Source: Neoceratodus forsteri (Eukaryota > Chordata > Ceratodontiformes > Ceratodontidae). Taken from it: a stretch of 64,000 nt of DNA. Below the pieces are notes generated by a model. That model was given only the letters and a program-made list of their open reading frames with translations, had not been told where the DNA came from and made no database searches. A program made the translations under genes and the position numbers. Positions 53,800 through 64,000 of this stretch are shown one piece after another. The DNA lies in the NCBI GenBank assembly GCA_016271365.2, contig CM057458.1, positions 202,216,501 to 202,280,500 of the forward strand. Direction: 5' to 3'. Every line of letters begins with the position of its first letter. Positions within the stretch are counted from its first letter, which is position 1.

Positions 53800-54460
53800 C
53801 AAGGCCCAAAAGAAAGACAAATCTCGGCATGATGGCATTCATCTGTAGTACTATGGAATCTGGCAGACATACTGGCTTCACCCCTGGCCGAGCTCTTCAA
53901 CAGGTCACTTGAGACAGGGAGGGTACCTAGGGATTAGCAAGAGGCACATGTGGTGCCAATCCATGAAGGGGGGGGTCGAGGGAAGTACCAGGTAACTATA
54001 GACCCATCAGTTTGACCTCAGTGGTGGGAAAATTAATGGAGAGTATACTGAAGGAACGATTGGGGGTGTACTTGGAGGAGGTGGGAAGTCTGGATAGTCG
54101 GCAACATGGGTTTGTGCCAGGTAGATCATGTCAAACCAATGCTGTGGAGTTCTACGAATGGGTAACATCAGAACTGGACAGGGGAAAGCCTGTGGATGTA
54201 TTATTCTTGGACTTCAATAAGGCGTTTGACTCTGTCCCCACAATGGTCTGGTGGAGAAACTGATGGGGTTGGGAGTAGGCCCTTTGATGGTCAGATGGAT
54301 TGAAAACTGGCTAGCTGGACGCACCAAGAGGTAGTGGTCTTTGGGAGCTCTCAAACCCTAGAGATGTTGGTAGTAGGGTACTGCAGGGCTCAGTCCTGGA
54401 TCCGATCTTGTTTAATGCATACATATCGAACATCAGGAGGGTATAGGGTGTGAAATGAGT
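53800..54460 (+). pseudogene. CR1-B reverse transcriptase
   Basis: Only parts are in one frame. 54012-54263 reads MTSVVGKLMESILKERL, SLDSRQHGFVPGRSCQTNAV and motif A VLFLDFNKAFDSVP. Near 54375-54480 other frames give GLQGSVLDP-like motif B and SLFTDDS, a degenerate catalytic box. It is interrupted by stops and indels. Confidence 0.82.
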
Positions 54461-54559
54461 CTCTTCACTGATGACTCAAGGCAGGAGCAGTAGTTGAGGA
54501 GAAGAGGGAGGTTGGCCCTGCAAGGAACCTGGACACCCTGGAAGCTGGGCTTACACATG

Positions 54560-55336
54560 GAAATTAAATTTCAATATCACCAAGTGCAAGGTGTTACATC
54601 TTGGGTATGGATACTCTAAACACAGGCACACCCTGGGAGGGGAGGCGCTGGAGGCCTCAATAGGGGAAAAAGACCTAGGGGTCATGGTGGATGCATGTAT
54701 GAATAACTGTGAGCAGTGCAGGAGAGCGGCTAGCATGGCAAACAGGATGTTGGGGTGCATCGTAAGGGGGATCACCTCTAGGAGCAAGGAAGTGATTCTG
54801 CCACTGTACAATGGACTGGTTAGACCACACCTTGAGTACTGTGTACAGTACTGGAGACCACACTTGAAGAGGGACATACAGCTCCTGGAGAGGGTACAGA
54901 GGAGGGCAACTAAGATGATACGAGGGCTAGGGGATTTGACGTATGAGGACAGACTTGAGGAGCTCTGCCTGTTTTCATTGGAGGAGAGGAGAGACAGGGG
55001 GACATGATTGAGGTCTTCAAGTACCTCAAGGGAATAAATAGTAACATGGAGGGATCTTTAGACTAAAGCAGGGAGGTATCACCAGAGGGCATGGTTTGAA
55101 GTTGGAAGGTGGAAGGGTGAGGGGAAGAGGAGGAGGTTTTTCACTGAGAGGGTGGTGGACCCTTGGAATGCACTGCCTGGCGAGCTGGTTCAGAGATCCA
55201 CAGTGGAGGGCTTCAAGAGAGGGTGGGACAGACACAGAAAGTGGACGTATCAGATGATGGCATGTCCCAGGGGGGTGGGGATGGATGATAGGAGTTTCTG
55301 GAACACAAGGGGGGGGAAGGCCTCGGCACCCAACTA
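54560..55336 (+). pseudogene. CR1-B C-terminal domain
   Basis: The frame 54591-55007 encodes EKDLGVMVDACMNNCEQC, MANRMLGCIVRGITSRSKEV, ILPLYNGLVRPHLEYCVQYW and RATKMIRGLGDLTYEDRLEE, closely typical of CR1. A shift at about 55005 leads to 55152-55337 (VDPWNALPGELVQRSTVEGF). It has the best-preserved C-terminus of the CR1 copies here. Confidence 0.9.
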
Positions 55337-55405
55337 GGGATCTGAGGTTCGAGCAGACTCGATAGACCATAAGGCCTAATCTGCTGGCAAATAGTATGTT
55401 AATGT

Positions 55406-58029
55406 GTCCAAATTTCCTACCATTGCTAACTTACTGGATCCACTGCACATCCTACGAGTAAACATTTTGTCATCAATTCTCCTGGTGCTGATGCTTACTG
55501 GTTTACAAGTTCCTAGCTCTGATACAGAACCTTCCTTTAAAATATAGGGGCTACAGTTGTAGTGAGTGGCAAGATGCACTGTATACTCTGTTTGGATATA
55601 TCAGGAAATATCCCAGAAATCCAATTGAAATGAATGAGGATTTCCTGTGTTATATTATGATATATCTCTGTATATTCTGCATCATGTTACTGGCTGCCAT
55701 TGTACATAAGCCTCCCAGTTAGCAGCCACATATAATATCCAGTTTGACACTTTGAACATTCCTGCAAGATGTGTTGTTAACTCATAGACCAATTATCATA
55801 AAATTATTAATTTAAAGCCAATTGGTGCCAGAGTCATATTAATATAAATTCCCTTGAGCAATTATTTCTTCTTCCTTTGTTATGTGTAAGTACTGCTGTA
55901 ATATACCAATTATCTCCTTTGTACAAAAATACTTACATCACTATGTTGTCCATCCTTTTTTAGAAAAAAGAATATCAGAACATTTAGACAGCCTGCTACG
56001 TCATCATCTTTATCAAGTAGGCCTCCTTCAATTGAGATCTTTAGCAGCCAAAAACAGTTTCATATTTTTTCACATTGTCTGTTGTTCGGTTAGTAGCCCT
56101 CTTATCTGTATGCCAAAAAGGTCAGATGGTCATGGGTTCAGGTATGGTACCAGGCACTTGGACTAATACTCAGCAATGACACTGCAGTGCTGTACTGCAC
56201 TGTGATGGGGTGGGGTGCATTTAATAGTTACTCCACGTATACAGCACACAGTCCCTGACCTACCAGTATCTAATTTATTTAAGCAAGAAGGCATGACAGC
56301 GTGTGCATTATTGTGGGATAACAGCATACCTCGGGAAGAGATGCGCAAGGTGAAGCTGAGTACCTTATGCTCCTGAGAAGTGCCATTATCCCACAAATAC
56401 ACACACACCCTGTTATGGCTTACTGTGTTTATGAAATGGCTTCTCTGATTTTTTAGAACCATGTAATAAAGTTTAGAAAGTTAAGCTTTTCTGACCTGTG
56501 CAGTTGTACTGAAATAACACACAGTTTCAACCTATTTTATAATTAAGCAATAATACATGGCAAGGCGTGCGATATCATAAGATATTATCCTGCCTCAGGA
56601 GCATTGTAAAGAATGAGGCCTTGGTCTCAGTGACTTCAACCACCTGAGAAGGAATGCTATCCTATGAGATCCCACACTTTGGGGTGTATTATTGCAGTTA
56701 TGAAATGGATCATTTTTGAGTTAATAAAAAAATTTAAAAAGTTAGTTGTAAAAAATATTATCATTTTTGTTGACTGGTGACATGGCCTGCTTGTTGAAAT
56801 ATTTCATGAACTGCTTGTTGATGAGATGCATGCATAGCTACTTTCCCACTGGGATTATGTCCTGATATCACCCCAGCTGAATGTAGTCTTGTCCAATAAG
56901 ATATGAGAATTTTAACCATCCATTTCATATTGCTTTGTACAGCCCTTTGCAACACAGTGGACTGTATTTTCAAGGGGGTTAGATGCTGATAAAAATGAGA
57001 TTTTTGCATCTATCAGCATCCACCTGTTTGTGCCTAAACTTGAGTGCTCTATTTTCAAAAGTGCTTGTGTTTTTGCAAGTTTCCACGAGTTGCATAAAAA
57101 TATGATACACGTGTCATTTTTGTGACACAAGTGTCATTATGTTTGATGCAATGGCCCACTATTGCTTGGATGCTGTTAGGCCCTCTTTTATGTGGTCCAG
57201 CAGCATCAAAACATCTGCCACAGTTTTGCACAATTTCATGAGAATTGTAGCACAACTCTTTAAAAACTCCTGCCCAGTGCGTCTGAAAGTCACTATACAA
57301 AACCAATTCCTATCCTATTCTGTTTTTTCTTTCTCTGTGGTAGCTAAAGCATTTCTTACTATTAGTTTTTGACCAGAATGCTATTTGTTTGTTGTTTTCC
57401 TTTTTTCTCATCTAGGCCTACTTTTAAATAGTTGAAATATTTAGTGTACTGTCTGAAACAAATACTAGTTTTCAAAAGCAGTCATCTATTAGCTTTTATA
57501 TCTGAGGTATTTTTTATATTTCCTTTTGGATAATTTGAAGATGTTTCACGTGATGTTAGTAAGTGTGATCTGCCTGGCAGCTGACATATCTATCTCTGTT
57601 CCTGACACTACATCATCATCATTGTGACCTCACTGGATGTGATGTCCCAGCTGCTGAGGAAGGGCCACTAAGTAGATGCCAAGTCAGTCACCTGTGATAT
57701 CACTGAGGTCACACTGCTAATGATGTACTGGGATTAATAAATCTATATATGTTAGCTGTCAAGCAGAGTGCTATTCCACACATCCAGCATAGAACTATCA
57801 CACAGAAAACCTTCTGTTGAGCAAAAAAGAAAAGACAAATACTTTAGAAACAAAAGTTACAACTAACTACTTCTTAAAGTTTGTAAAACATTTTCTGTCT
57901 GCTATTTTTGTTCTACTAGCTTGTTAAGGTTTTTGGGAACACTGTCTTCTTCAAGTCCTGCTGTTTGTATTTTGTATTTACTTGTATGTACTTTCTTCTT
58001 ACCATCAGTTGTCTGTAATATTTCAGCTG
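55406..58029. other. Unassigned sequence, with a weak repeat pair
   Basis: No coding feature. 56305-56490 and 56580-56760 share TTATGAAATGG, TAATAAA and AAAGTTA in the same order and a preceding CCCACA word, suggesting two diverged relatives. TTATTGTGGGATAA (56309-56322) and TTATCCCACAA (56388-56398) form an inverted repeat. Confidence 0.35.
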
Positions 58030-58230
58030 ATATTCAGATACACCATAGTAAGAGTAATGAGCTATTAATGAGCTTGGCACATCTAAGAGATCTGGGTTTG
58101 ATTCCCACAACCTCCACTTGCATGCTATGTGACTCTGAACAAGTCACTTAACTTCCTCAGTGCTCCCATTTCATCCCTGGAAACAGGCATTGTGCCTAGT
58201 AGGCCTTAACCGGTTACCAAAGGAAAAAAA
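58030..58230 (+). mobile_element. SINE with L2-like 3' tail
   Basis: B box GGGTTTGATTCCC at 58094-58106, a MIR-like core GTGACTCTGAACAAGTCACTTAA (58129-58151 region), and a 3' segment GAAACAGGCATTGTGCCT with AGGCCTT that resembles the 3' UTR end of L2-E at 38520-38550. The A box is degraded. The pattern suggests mobilisation by L2 machinery. Confidence 0.75.
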
Positions 58231-59003
58231 GTTAAAAAGTGTATTTCTGCTGTATCTACATATTATTCAACTGCAGTGATATACAGTATATGTTATGTTT
58301 TTTTACCTCATCTATAAAATCTTGTAGCTTCATCAGCAGGTTTCAGTGACTGAAACAACTTAATTCCATGTTTCAAGTTTGAATCTTCCTCATGGGAAAG
58401 AGATTAAATTCTACAAACTGTTGCAAAAAATGCCACTCAGAGTGACAACAGTGCACACAGTGAAAGGAACATAAATATTACTCACTTCAACCAATCCAGA
58501 AACAAATGATTTGATACCTTTTATTGGACCAACATGGATGTTACAGAAAAGAACAAAGTGCTTTAGCTTTCAAACCAACCAGGTCCTTCTTCAGAAGCTT
58601 TGTGGCAGTTTTTTCAAATATCCCATACTATTAACACCAGATTATGCATGAAAGTATCACTTGTAAGTGTAAGTGCAAAAAAAAAAACAAATAAATAAAT
58701 AAATAAAATTTCTTGTCAAGGACCCCAAGAAAACGAGACCATGAGCCTGATAAATGCGGATTTCAACACAGAGTCTGTGTATAACAAAATGCACAGAATC
58801 AGTCTAAGCAATCTAAATGAAAACCCAAAGGAATTACACCTTTAATGAACCCCAAGTAAATGAGATATGCATCTTAATATGAGCAGTTGGATCTGTTTTT
58901 AAAAGGACCAATACGGCACCTACAACTTTTTTTTTCACTTCAACCAAGAAATTATGCCATACCAGCATCAGATACCAGTGCTGGTATGAGGATTAATTGG
59001 AAG
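58231..59003. other. Unassigned sequence with an (AAAT)n run
   Basis: GATACCTTTTATTGGACCAAC (58513-58533) with GCTTTCAAACC and TCCTTCTTCAGAAGC looks like a widespread old vertebrate repeat, which I cannot name. (AAAT)n is at 58689-58709. Confidence 0.35.
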
Positions 59004-59271
59004 TAGAGCTGCAGGACATGTAATTTCACTGGCAGAAGTCATGCAGAATGGCTATTCTACCTCTGAAATGCTTTTCACAATTAATTTTTTAATTCTGCAG
59101 AATTTCAAAAAGCAATAATCCATGGATTATGTAATCTGTGCAAAAAATGAATCTGCTATTTACATAAACTGCAGAAATATAGTTCTGCAGTTCACATTTT
59201 GCTTACAAATTTTGAAATTCCCTTTTTGATGAAATTCCATGGAATTAGGAGGAATTTAGAAAATTCCACAG

Positions 59272-59284
59272 AATTTTGGTAGAA
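59272..59284. repeat. SINE target-site duplication, left
   Basis: AATTTTGGTAGAA, matching AATTCTGGTAGAA at 59691-59703 (12 of 13). Confidence 0.9.
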
Positions 59285-59690
59285 AGCTGGCTCGGTGGCA
59301 CAGAGGGTTGAGGCACTGGATGCCTTACGTCGACTACGCCGTGACCCAGGTTCAGGAATAACTTTGGGTCGTTGGGGTGCAGGTGGGGGAGCAGGATTGA
59401 GCATGCCAGTGGGAAGTTTTCCTCTCCTGAGGTGGTGGGGTGGGTTGGCACCCCACCCAGTAGTTCCGCCTCCCACTGGGTGGAGGTCCAGTGGCAGTAT
59501 AGGGAGAGGCAGAAAAGTATTGGAAGGTGGAAGGCTGAGCTGGCACCATGGATTATGAAGCATGCCTCCACACACTTGCACGGCTGTGTGCCAGGGCCTC
59601 AGGGGGTTAGGAGAGAAAAATCAACAAAATTCATATGTGTCCACATCTCCAGTTGGTGGCAGGAGGCGACAGGGACCAAAAAAAAAAAAA
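59285..59690 (+). mobile_element. SINE with poly(A) tail nested in the MITE
   Basis: 406-bp insertion. The head has an A-box-like TGGCTCGGTGG (59288-59298) and a weak B box GGTTCAGGAAT (59349-59359), suggesting a tRNA-derived start with a long variable arm. The body is GC-rich. The end is an uninterrupted A run (59678-59690). It is bounded by a 13-bp target duplication. Confidence 0.85.
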
Positions 59691-59703
59691 AATTCTGGTA
59701 GAA
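59691..59703. repeat. SINE target-site duplication, right
   Basis: AATTCTGGTAGAA after the poly(A) run. Confidence 0.9.
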
Positions 59704-59732
59704 GCGGAATTTGTAAATTCCGTGCAGCTCTA

Positions 59733-60590
59733 ACTCATAGAAGCATAGAAACATAAAGTTGATGGCAGATAAGGACCACAAGGCCCATCTAGTCTGCCCA
59801 TGTTTCTACCTCATGAATATATAATAGGCCTTTACTCTGTCAATGGCCTATCTATTCATACTCATCTGTATTGCTCCTTATGCCTATCCCATGCCTGTTT
59901 GAAGCCTTGCACCATATTCATATCCACCACTTCCTGATGTAGGCCATTCCATGCATCCATAATCCTTTCTGTGAAAAAGAACTTCCTAACGTTACCTCTT
60001 AATCAGCCTCCCTCTAATCTCATGCTGTGTCCTCTTGTTCTGCTATTTTTCTTATATTGAAACATGTTAGACTCTTTCACCTTGTTAATGCCCTTAAGCT
60101 GTTTGAATGTTTTGATCATATCACCTCCCTCCTTCCTTTGCTCTAGGGTATACATATTGACCTCTGTTAATCTGTCCTCATATGTTTTCTGATGCAGTCC
60201 CTGTACCATTTTGTTTGCCCTTCTCTGGACTGCCTCCATTTTGTTAATGCCCTTGTGCAGGTGCAGCCTCCAGTACTGCACACCGTACTCCAGATGGGGC
60301 CTAACCAGTGTCTTGTAAAGAGGGATTATTACTGTACCTCCCTCTTACTACTTGTGATACCCCCACTAATACACCCCAACATCCCCCTAGCCTTACCTAC
60401 TGCTTTAGTGGTCTGCTTAGATGATTTTGGGTCATCTGTGATGATGATACCTAAGTCTCTTTCTTCCCTTGTGATTGCCAGCAACTCCCTCCCAACCTAT
60501 AAGTGGCTTCAGGGTTTCTCTTCCCTATGTGCATGATCTTGCACTTCTTTGCATTAAACCCCAACTCAAGCTGCTGATGTCACTGTGGGC
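59733..60590 (-). mobile_element. CR1-type LINE 3' end (CR1-C)
   Basis: Read on -, starts after RT (LGFNAKKCKIMHIGKRNPEA near 60570-60520), includes a DLGI-like block, then NKMEAVQRRANKMVQGLHQK and YTLEQRKEGGDMIKTFKQLK (60281-60003). It ends in TTTCTATGCTTCTATGAG on the element strand (59737-59755), the CR1 octamer-type terminus. It abuts the hAT MITE exactly. Confidence 0.88.
60003..60281 (-). pseudogene. CR1-C C-terminal ORF2 fragment
   Basis: 92-codon piece with the CR1 post-RT motif RANKMVQGLHQKTYEDRLTE. It is only a remnant; the last C-terminal block (FLTERIMDAWNGL-like) is in a different frame near 59980-59930. Confidence 0.82.
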
Positions 60591-61339
60591 AGTTCTCAGG
60601 AACCTGTGATCACTGTAAAGTGTGGTATAACATTAAGAGAGGAACAGGAGGCTAACCACACAAGGATGAGTGTCCTGGACTCTAGGATGGTGGATATTAT
60701 TTTATTTGTATAATTACTGTTTTGGGGCTGTTGAAAATGTTAAACCTAGTTTGGTGTGCTTTTAGTGGTGTTGTTATTCCTTTGCTGTCATTACTTGGAA
60801 TTGTTTTGCGCTATTGAAAATTTGAAACCTAGTCTGATGTGCTTTTAGTGTTGCTGAAAATGTTTGCTCACTCCTCCCTGCCCCAACTCTTAATTAAATG
60901 CCCTGTTAAATCTGATTGACAGGAGTCAAGCAAAGGGAATAGCAGGAGTTGTGGAGTAGGGCATAAGGGGAAGGAAGCCCTCCTTCGGCACAACAAGTGT
61001 TTTGACTCATTTCTTGTTGTTGTTTTCCTTCTTTAAAAAAGTATCTGAGGATCAGTGGCAGGATTTTCAGGACAGTAAAATAATAAAGAGGGAACTAGAA
61101 GAACAGCTTTAGTAACAGACAAGTACTGGAACAGCAGTATAAGTGCAGTATATTGTGGGGAGTAGTGCAATGCAGTTGATGCAGGGCAACTGTATTCAGG
61201 CAGACCTTCTGAACACTGAGGTGCTGCCCTATCTGCAGGTATCTCTTTGGTCTGTGGGATGAGGTAGACAGACTTGGAGCAGAAGTAAACTGGATCATGA
61301 GTACTTTCGCCCTTACCATGGACCACCCAGTCCAACTCC
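60591..61339. other. No recognisable feature
   Basis: Possibly includes CR1-D 5' sequence towards its end. Two similar words CCTAGT(T/C)TG(G/A)TGTGCTTTTAGTG at about 60747 and 60828 show a short local duplication. Confidence 0.35.
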
Positions 61340-61352
61340 GCAGCCTCCAAGG

Positions 61353-62080
61353 ATGCCAAGAACGAGGATCACTTGGATGACGGTGGGCTCAGGGAGGGTT
61401 AGGGCAGTCAGGCAGAGGCACATCCCAAATCCTATTCCACTCCAGAACTTGTATGCCACACTAGCAAATGTGGACAACCAAACAGAGGCACCCAGAGAAG
61501 TGGAAGGGAAGGATATGGAGATCAATCGAGGAGGTGACCTCGGTGGGGAGAGCAGTGGACCCCAGAGGAGGAGAAGGAAGTGAATCCTGTTGGGGTACTC
61601 TATCATAAGATGGGTCCAGCTAGGAACACACAAGGGAAGACAGGGAGGTGAGGTGCCTACCAGGTGCCACAGAATGGAGGATTAGAGGAAGATCCTGGGG
61701 ATCGCCGGAAGACAAGATGGGAAGGTGAGCTAGATGTCATTATCCACCTTGGTACTACTGACCTGGCAAATGGGGAGCATAAGGAAGTTCATGAAGAGCT
61801 TACAAAATTGGGGAGAGGTCTCAAGCAAGTAGCTACATCTGTCACCTTCTTGGAAGTACTACCTGTGAGAAGCATGGAACAGCTTAGGGCAGGCACCAGG
61901 AACTTCAACACATGGTTGAAGAACTGGTGCTGCAAGGAAGGGTTTGTATTCATTAGTGACTGGGGACCCACCTGAAGGGATAGGGGCTTGTTCAAGCCTG
62001 ATGGCTTGCATCCATTCTGGAGGAAAATCCAAGCATTCAATGATAAGTTTAAATGCCACATGGACAAGCATTTAAACTAG
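61353..62080 (+). pseudogene. CR1-D ORF1 with SGNH/esterase-like domain
   Basis: 61353-61583 is a basic N-terminal fragment. The esterase then starts in another frame near 61590 with LLGYSIIRWV, where a GDS-type nucleophile motif has become GYS. 61664-61975 has LDVIIHLGTTDLANGE (the GxND-type block with Thr for Asn) and VTFLEVLPVRSMEQ. After a TGA at 61973, KPDGLHPFW near 61998-62025 keeps the C-terminal Asp-x-His pair. Esterase-bearing ORF1 is known for CR1 and relatives, where it is thought to help the particle bind membranes or nucleic acid. Confidence 0.85.
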
Positions 62081-62329
62081 CCAAGGGGGTGGCAGACCAG
62101 CAAGTAGGGTACCTAATTGCCCACCTCCCATATCTAACAGTGGAACCAGTGAACAGGAGGAGGGGATATCTCTACAAAGCAGTGTGCAAAAGATGGAGAT
62201 AGGCACCCAAGGGGTGAATAGGCAGAAAGGGGGCAAAATTCAACAAAAGGGCAGAAAATAGAGAGAACCAGGGATGAAGGACAACCTGAAGGGACTGGAG
62301 TAGAACAGCTAATACGCCAATGCCAGGAG

Positions 62330-63160
62330 TCTTAGCAAGAAGATGGAGGATCTGAGGCTGACATGGTGCAGTCAGACCTGGACATTGTGGCCATCACAGA
62401 GACCTGATGTAATGATAACCACAACTGGGAGATGGCCATACCTGGCTACAACATACAGAAGAGGCAGAGCAGGTAGGAGTGGCACTTTATGTGAAAGATA
62501 GCATAAAAGCCACAGAGATCCAGATGGAACAAAACTGGGGAGAGATACTGTGGGTTGCTGGGAAGGAAAATGGGCAGCTCTCTTCATAGGGGCTATCTAA
62601 AGACCACCAGCCCAGGAGGAAGAGACAGTTAGGAATTAATGCTAGCCATACAAAGGATGGCAGTCAAAGGGAGGTGGTGCTGATTGAGACTACAATATTC
62701 CAGATGTCAACTGGAGCCTCCCAGCAGCAGCATCAACCAGGAGCAGATTTATCCTGACTCTCTTCAAGGTGTCTTCCTAAGTAACTGATCGTGGAACCAA
62801 CTCTTCAAAAGGCAATACTGGACCTCGTGCTCACAAACGGGGACAGTGTGATGGGGTAACAGAGGGGAGTACTTGGGGAACAGTGACCACTGGTCACTGT
62901 TGTTTGAAATGACAGAAAGAGTAGAACTAAACCACACAAAACCATATATCCTGGATTTTCAGAGGGCAGACTTTGAGAAAATGTGGGCAAACTTGAAAGA
63001 AGCACTAATGGGAATGGGGAGAGGATCAGGGGTGAAGGAACAACAGGCAATATTTAAAACAGGGATTACAAGAGCAACAGTAATATGCGTTAAGCAAGTT
63101 AGAAAGGGGAAAAGGAAGACGAGGCATTATGGATTTACAAGGAAGCAGCAGAGAAAGTGA
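62330..63160 (+). pseudogene. CR1-D endonuclease and linker
   Basis: Blocks in several frames: NARSLSKKMEDL near 62320-62357, LDIVAITET near 62380-62405 (followed by a TGA where Trp is usual), and GALYV-like and FIGAIYRPP near 62580-62605. Then 62873-63160 reads MGNSDHWSLLFEM, the SDH catalytic block, followed by the basic linker. Divergence is high. Confidence 0.85.
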
Positions 63161-63539
63161 AAGTCAAAAAGATTGCATTCAGGCAATACAAAAAGATGCA
63201 GGCAGAAGGGGATGGGGAAAAGTACCAGGAGAAGCAAGGGGAGAAGGGGAGGTCAGTAAGGGAAGCCAAAGCTCAGACAGAAGTGTGCATCACAAAATCA
63301 GTGGGTAGAGGGGACAAAACCTTTCAGGTACATAAGGAAAAAGAAGGGCAAAGGGAGTGATAATGAGACTAAAGGGGGAGGAAGGGGGCCCCGTGGATGG
63401 TGACAACAGTAAAGCTGACATACTGAACAGATATTTCTGCTCAGTCTTTACTGTGGAAGAGGAGAGTAATGGTCCTTAAGGGAATACAAGGGGTAGGAAT
63501 GGCGCAGAAATGGACACAAGTCCCTTTACATGAGAAAGG

Positions 63540-64000
63540 GTGCAAAAGGAACTGGAAGGAATAAGTGAAGATAAAGAAATGGGGCCAGATGAGGTGCACC
63601 CCAGGGTCCTAAAGGAACTAAGAGAGGTGGTGGCTGAACCTCTGGCAATCCTGTTTAGCGAATCACTGGAAACAGAGGAGATACCCAAAGACAGGAGGAC
63701 AGCAGATGTAGTTCCCTTATACAATAGTGGGAACAAAGAGAAAGCAGGGAACTATAGACCAGCCAGCCTGACCTCAGTAGTGGGGAATATCATGGAAGCG
63801 CTACTGAAGGAGAGTCTGGTGGAACATCTGGTTGCTAATGGACTACGGGATCCAAGGCAGCATGGTTTCACCATGGGAGGTCATGTCAGACCAACCTCAT
63901 TGAATTTTTCGACTGGGTGACAAGGGAGGTGGGTCAGGGGAGAGCAGTGGATATGGCCTATCTGGACTTCAGCAAGGTCTTTGATACTGTGCCATATAGA
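63540..64000 (+). pseudogene. CR1-D reverse transcriptase, N-terminal part
   Basis: The frame 63540-63920 encodes MGPDEVHPRVLKELREVVAE, IPKDRRTADVVPLY, NYRPASLTSVVGNIMEALLK and RDPRQHGFTMGG. A shift at about 63890 leads to FFDWVTREVGQGRAVDMAYL and motif A DFSKVFDTVPY at the window end. The catalytic YADD box lies beyond the window. Confidence 0.9.

Larger units (their letters stand above)
52790..55405 (+). mobile_element. CR1-type LINE, 5'-truncated (CR1-B)
   Basis: On +, begins within the endonuclease and continues through linker, RT and C-terminal domain to about 55336, followed by a short 3' end (ATAAGGCCTAATCTGCTGGC). It lacks ORF1 and the start of the endonuclease. Stops and shifts are frequent. 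Confidence 0.9.
59004..59732. mobile_element. hAT-like MITE carrying a nested SINE
   Basis: The left end TAGAGCTGCAGG and right end (reverse complement) TAGAGCTGCACGG form an inverted repeat. The DNA between is rich in GAATTTC, CTGCAGAATTTC and CCATGGAATT words, like the hAT elements at 42725 and 50599. Without the nested SINE it is about 310 bp. An 8-bp target duplication is not visible. Confidence 0.65.
61340..64000 (+). mobile_element. CR1-type LINE, long copy truncated by the window end (CR1-D)
   Basis: On + it has ORF1 N-terminal sequence, ORF1 esterase remnant, endonuclease, linker and the first RT blocks, in the order of a full CR1. It runs off the window in RT motif A (FSKVFDTVPY). 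All parts are broken by stops and shifts. Confidence 0.9.

Overview
The window looks like non-coding, repeat-dominated DNA from a large vertebrate genome. I found no convincing host gene. Almost every readable protein fragment belongs to a transposable element: L2 and CR1 LINEs, a Ty3/gypsy element, a DIRS element, hAT DNA transposons, fold-back DNA elements and tRNA-derived SINEs. The coexistence of DIRS, Gmr1-type gypsy, many L2 and CR1 copies, hAT and SINEs suggests an amphibian (a caecilian or similar) or a non-avian reptile. This is inference from repeat content only.

Layout. 0.26-3.85 kb: long decayed L2 on +. 3.85-5.66 kb: two arms of fold-back DNA elements around a second L2 3' end. 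5.7-8.9 kb: mostly unreadable, with one weak exon candidate. 8.90-13.71 kb: full-length hAT transposon with recognisable ends, an 8-bp target duplication (7/8) and a broken transposase. 14.5-15.2 kb: a dispersed repeat split by a hairpin-bearing insertion, then a GA microsatellite. 15.8-19.7 kb: near full-length L2 on -. 19.7-20.7 kb: small repeats and a 239-bp tandem duplication. 21.3-26.9 kb: L2 on + with tandem 5' monomers, interrupted by a 1.3-kb insertion.

27.52-35.69 kb: complete LTR retrotransposon (about 1.62-kb LTRs) in which integrase lies upstream of reverse transcriptase, the Gmr1-like order, and whose gag contains a segment that reads like a SCAN domain. 36.9-42.0 kb: DIRS element with an L2 inserted in its gag (8-bp target duplication) and with its tyrosine recombinase largely lost. 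42.0-44.3 kb: L2 on -. 44.78-46.39 kb: fold-back DNA element with mirrored tandem repeats. 46.4-48.9 kb: nothing recognised. 48.9-50.5 kb: CR1 on -. 50.60-51.82 kb: short hAT derivative with a perfect 8-bp target duplication. 51.8-52.35 kb: inverted copy of a repeat also present at 25.3 kb. 52.5-55.4 kb: SINE followed by CR1 on +. 58.0-58.2 kb: SINE with an L2-like tail. 59.0-59.7 kb: hAT-like MITE with a nested SINE. 59.7-60.6 kb: CR1 3' end on -. 61.3-64.0 kb: CR1 on + with ORF1 esterase remnant, endonuclease and the start of RT, running off the window.

All coding fragments carry stops or frameshifts, so none is likely to be active. The value of the window is in its nested insertions, which give a relative chronology, and in the gypsy, fold-back and DIRS structures.
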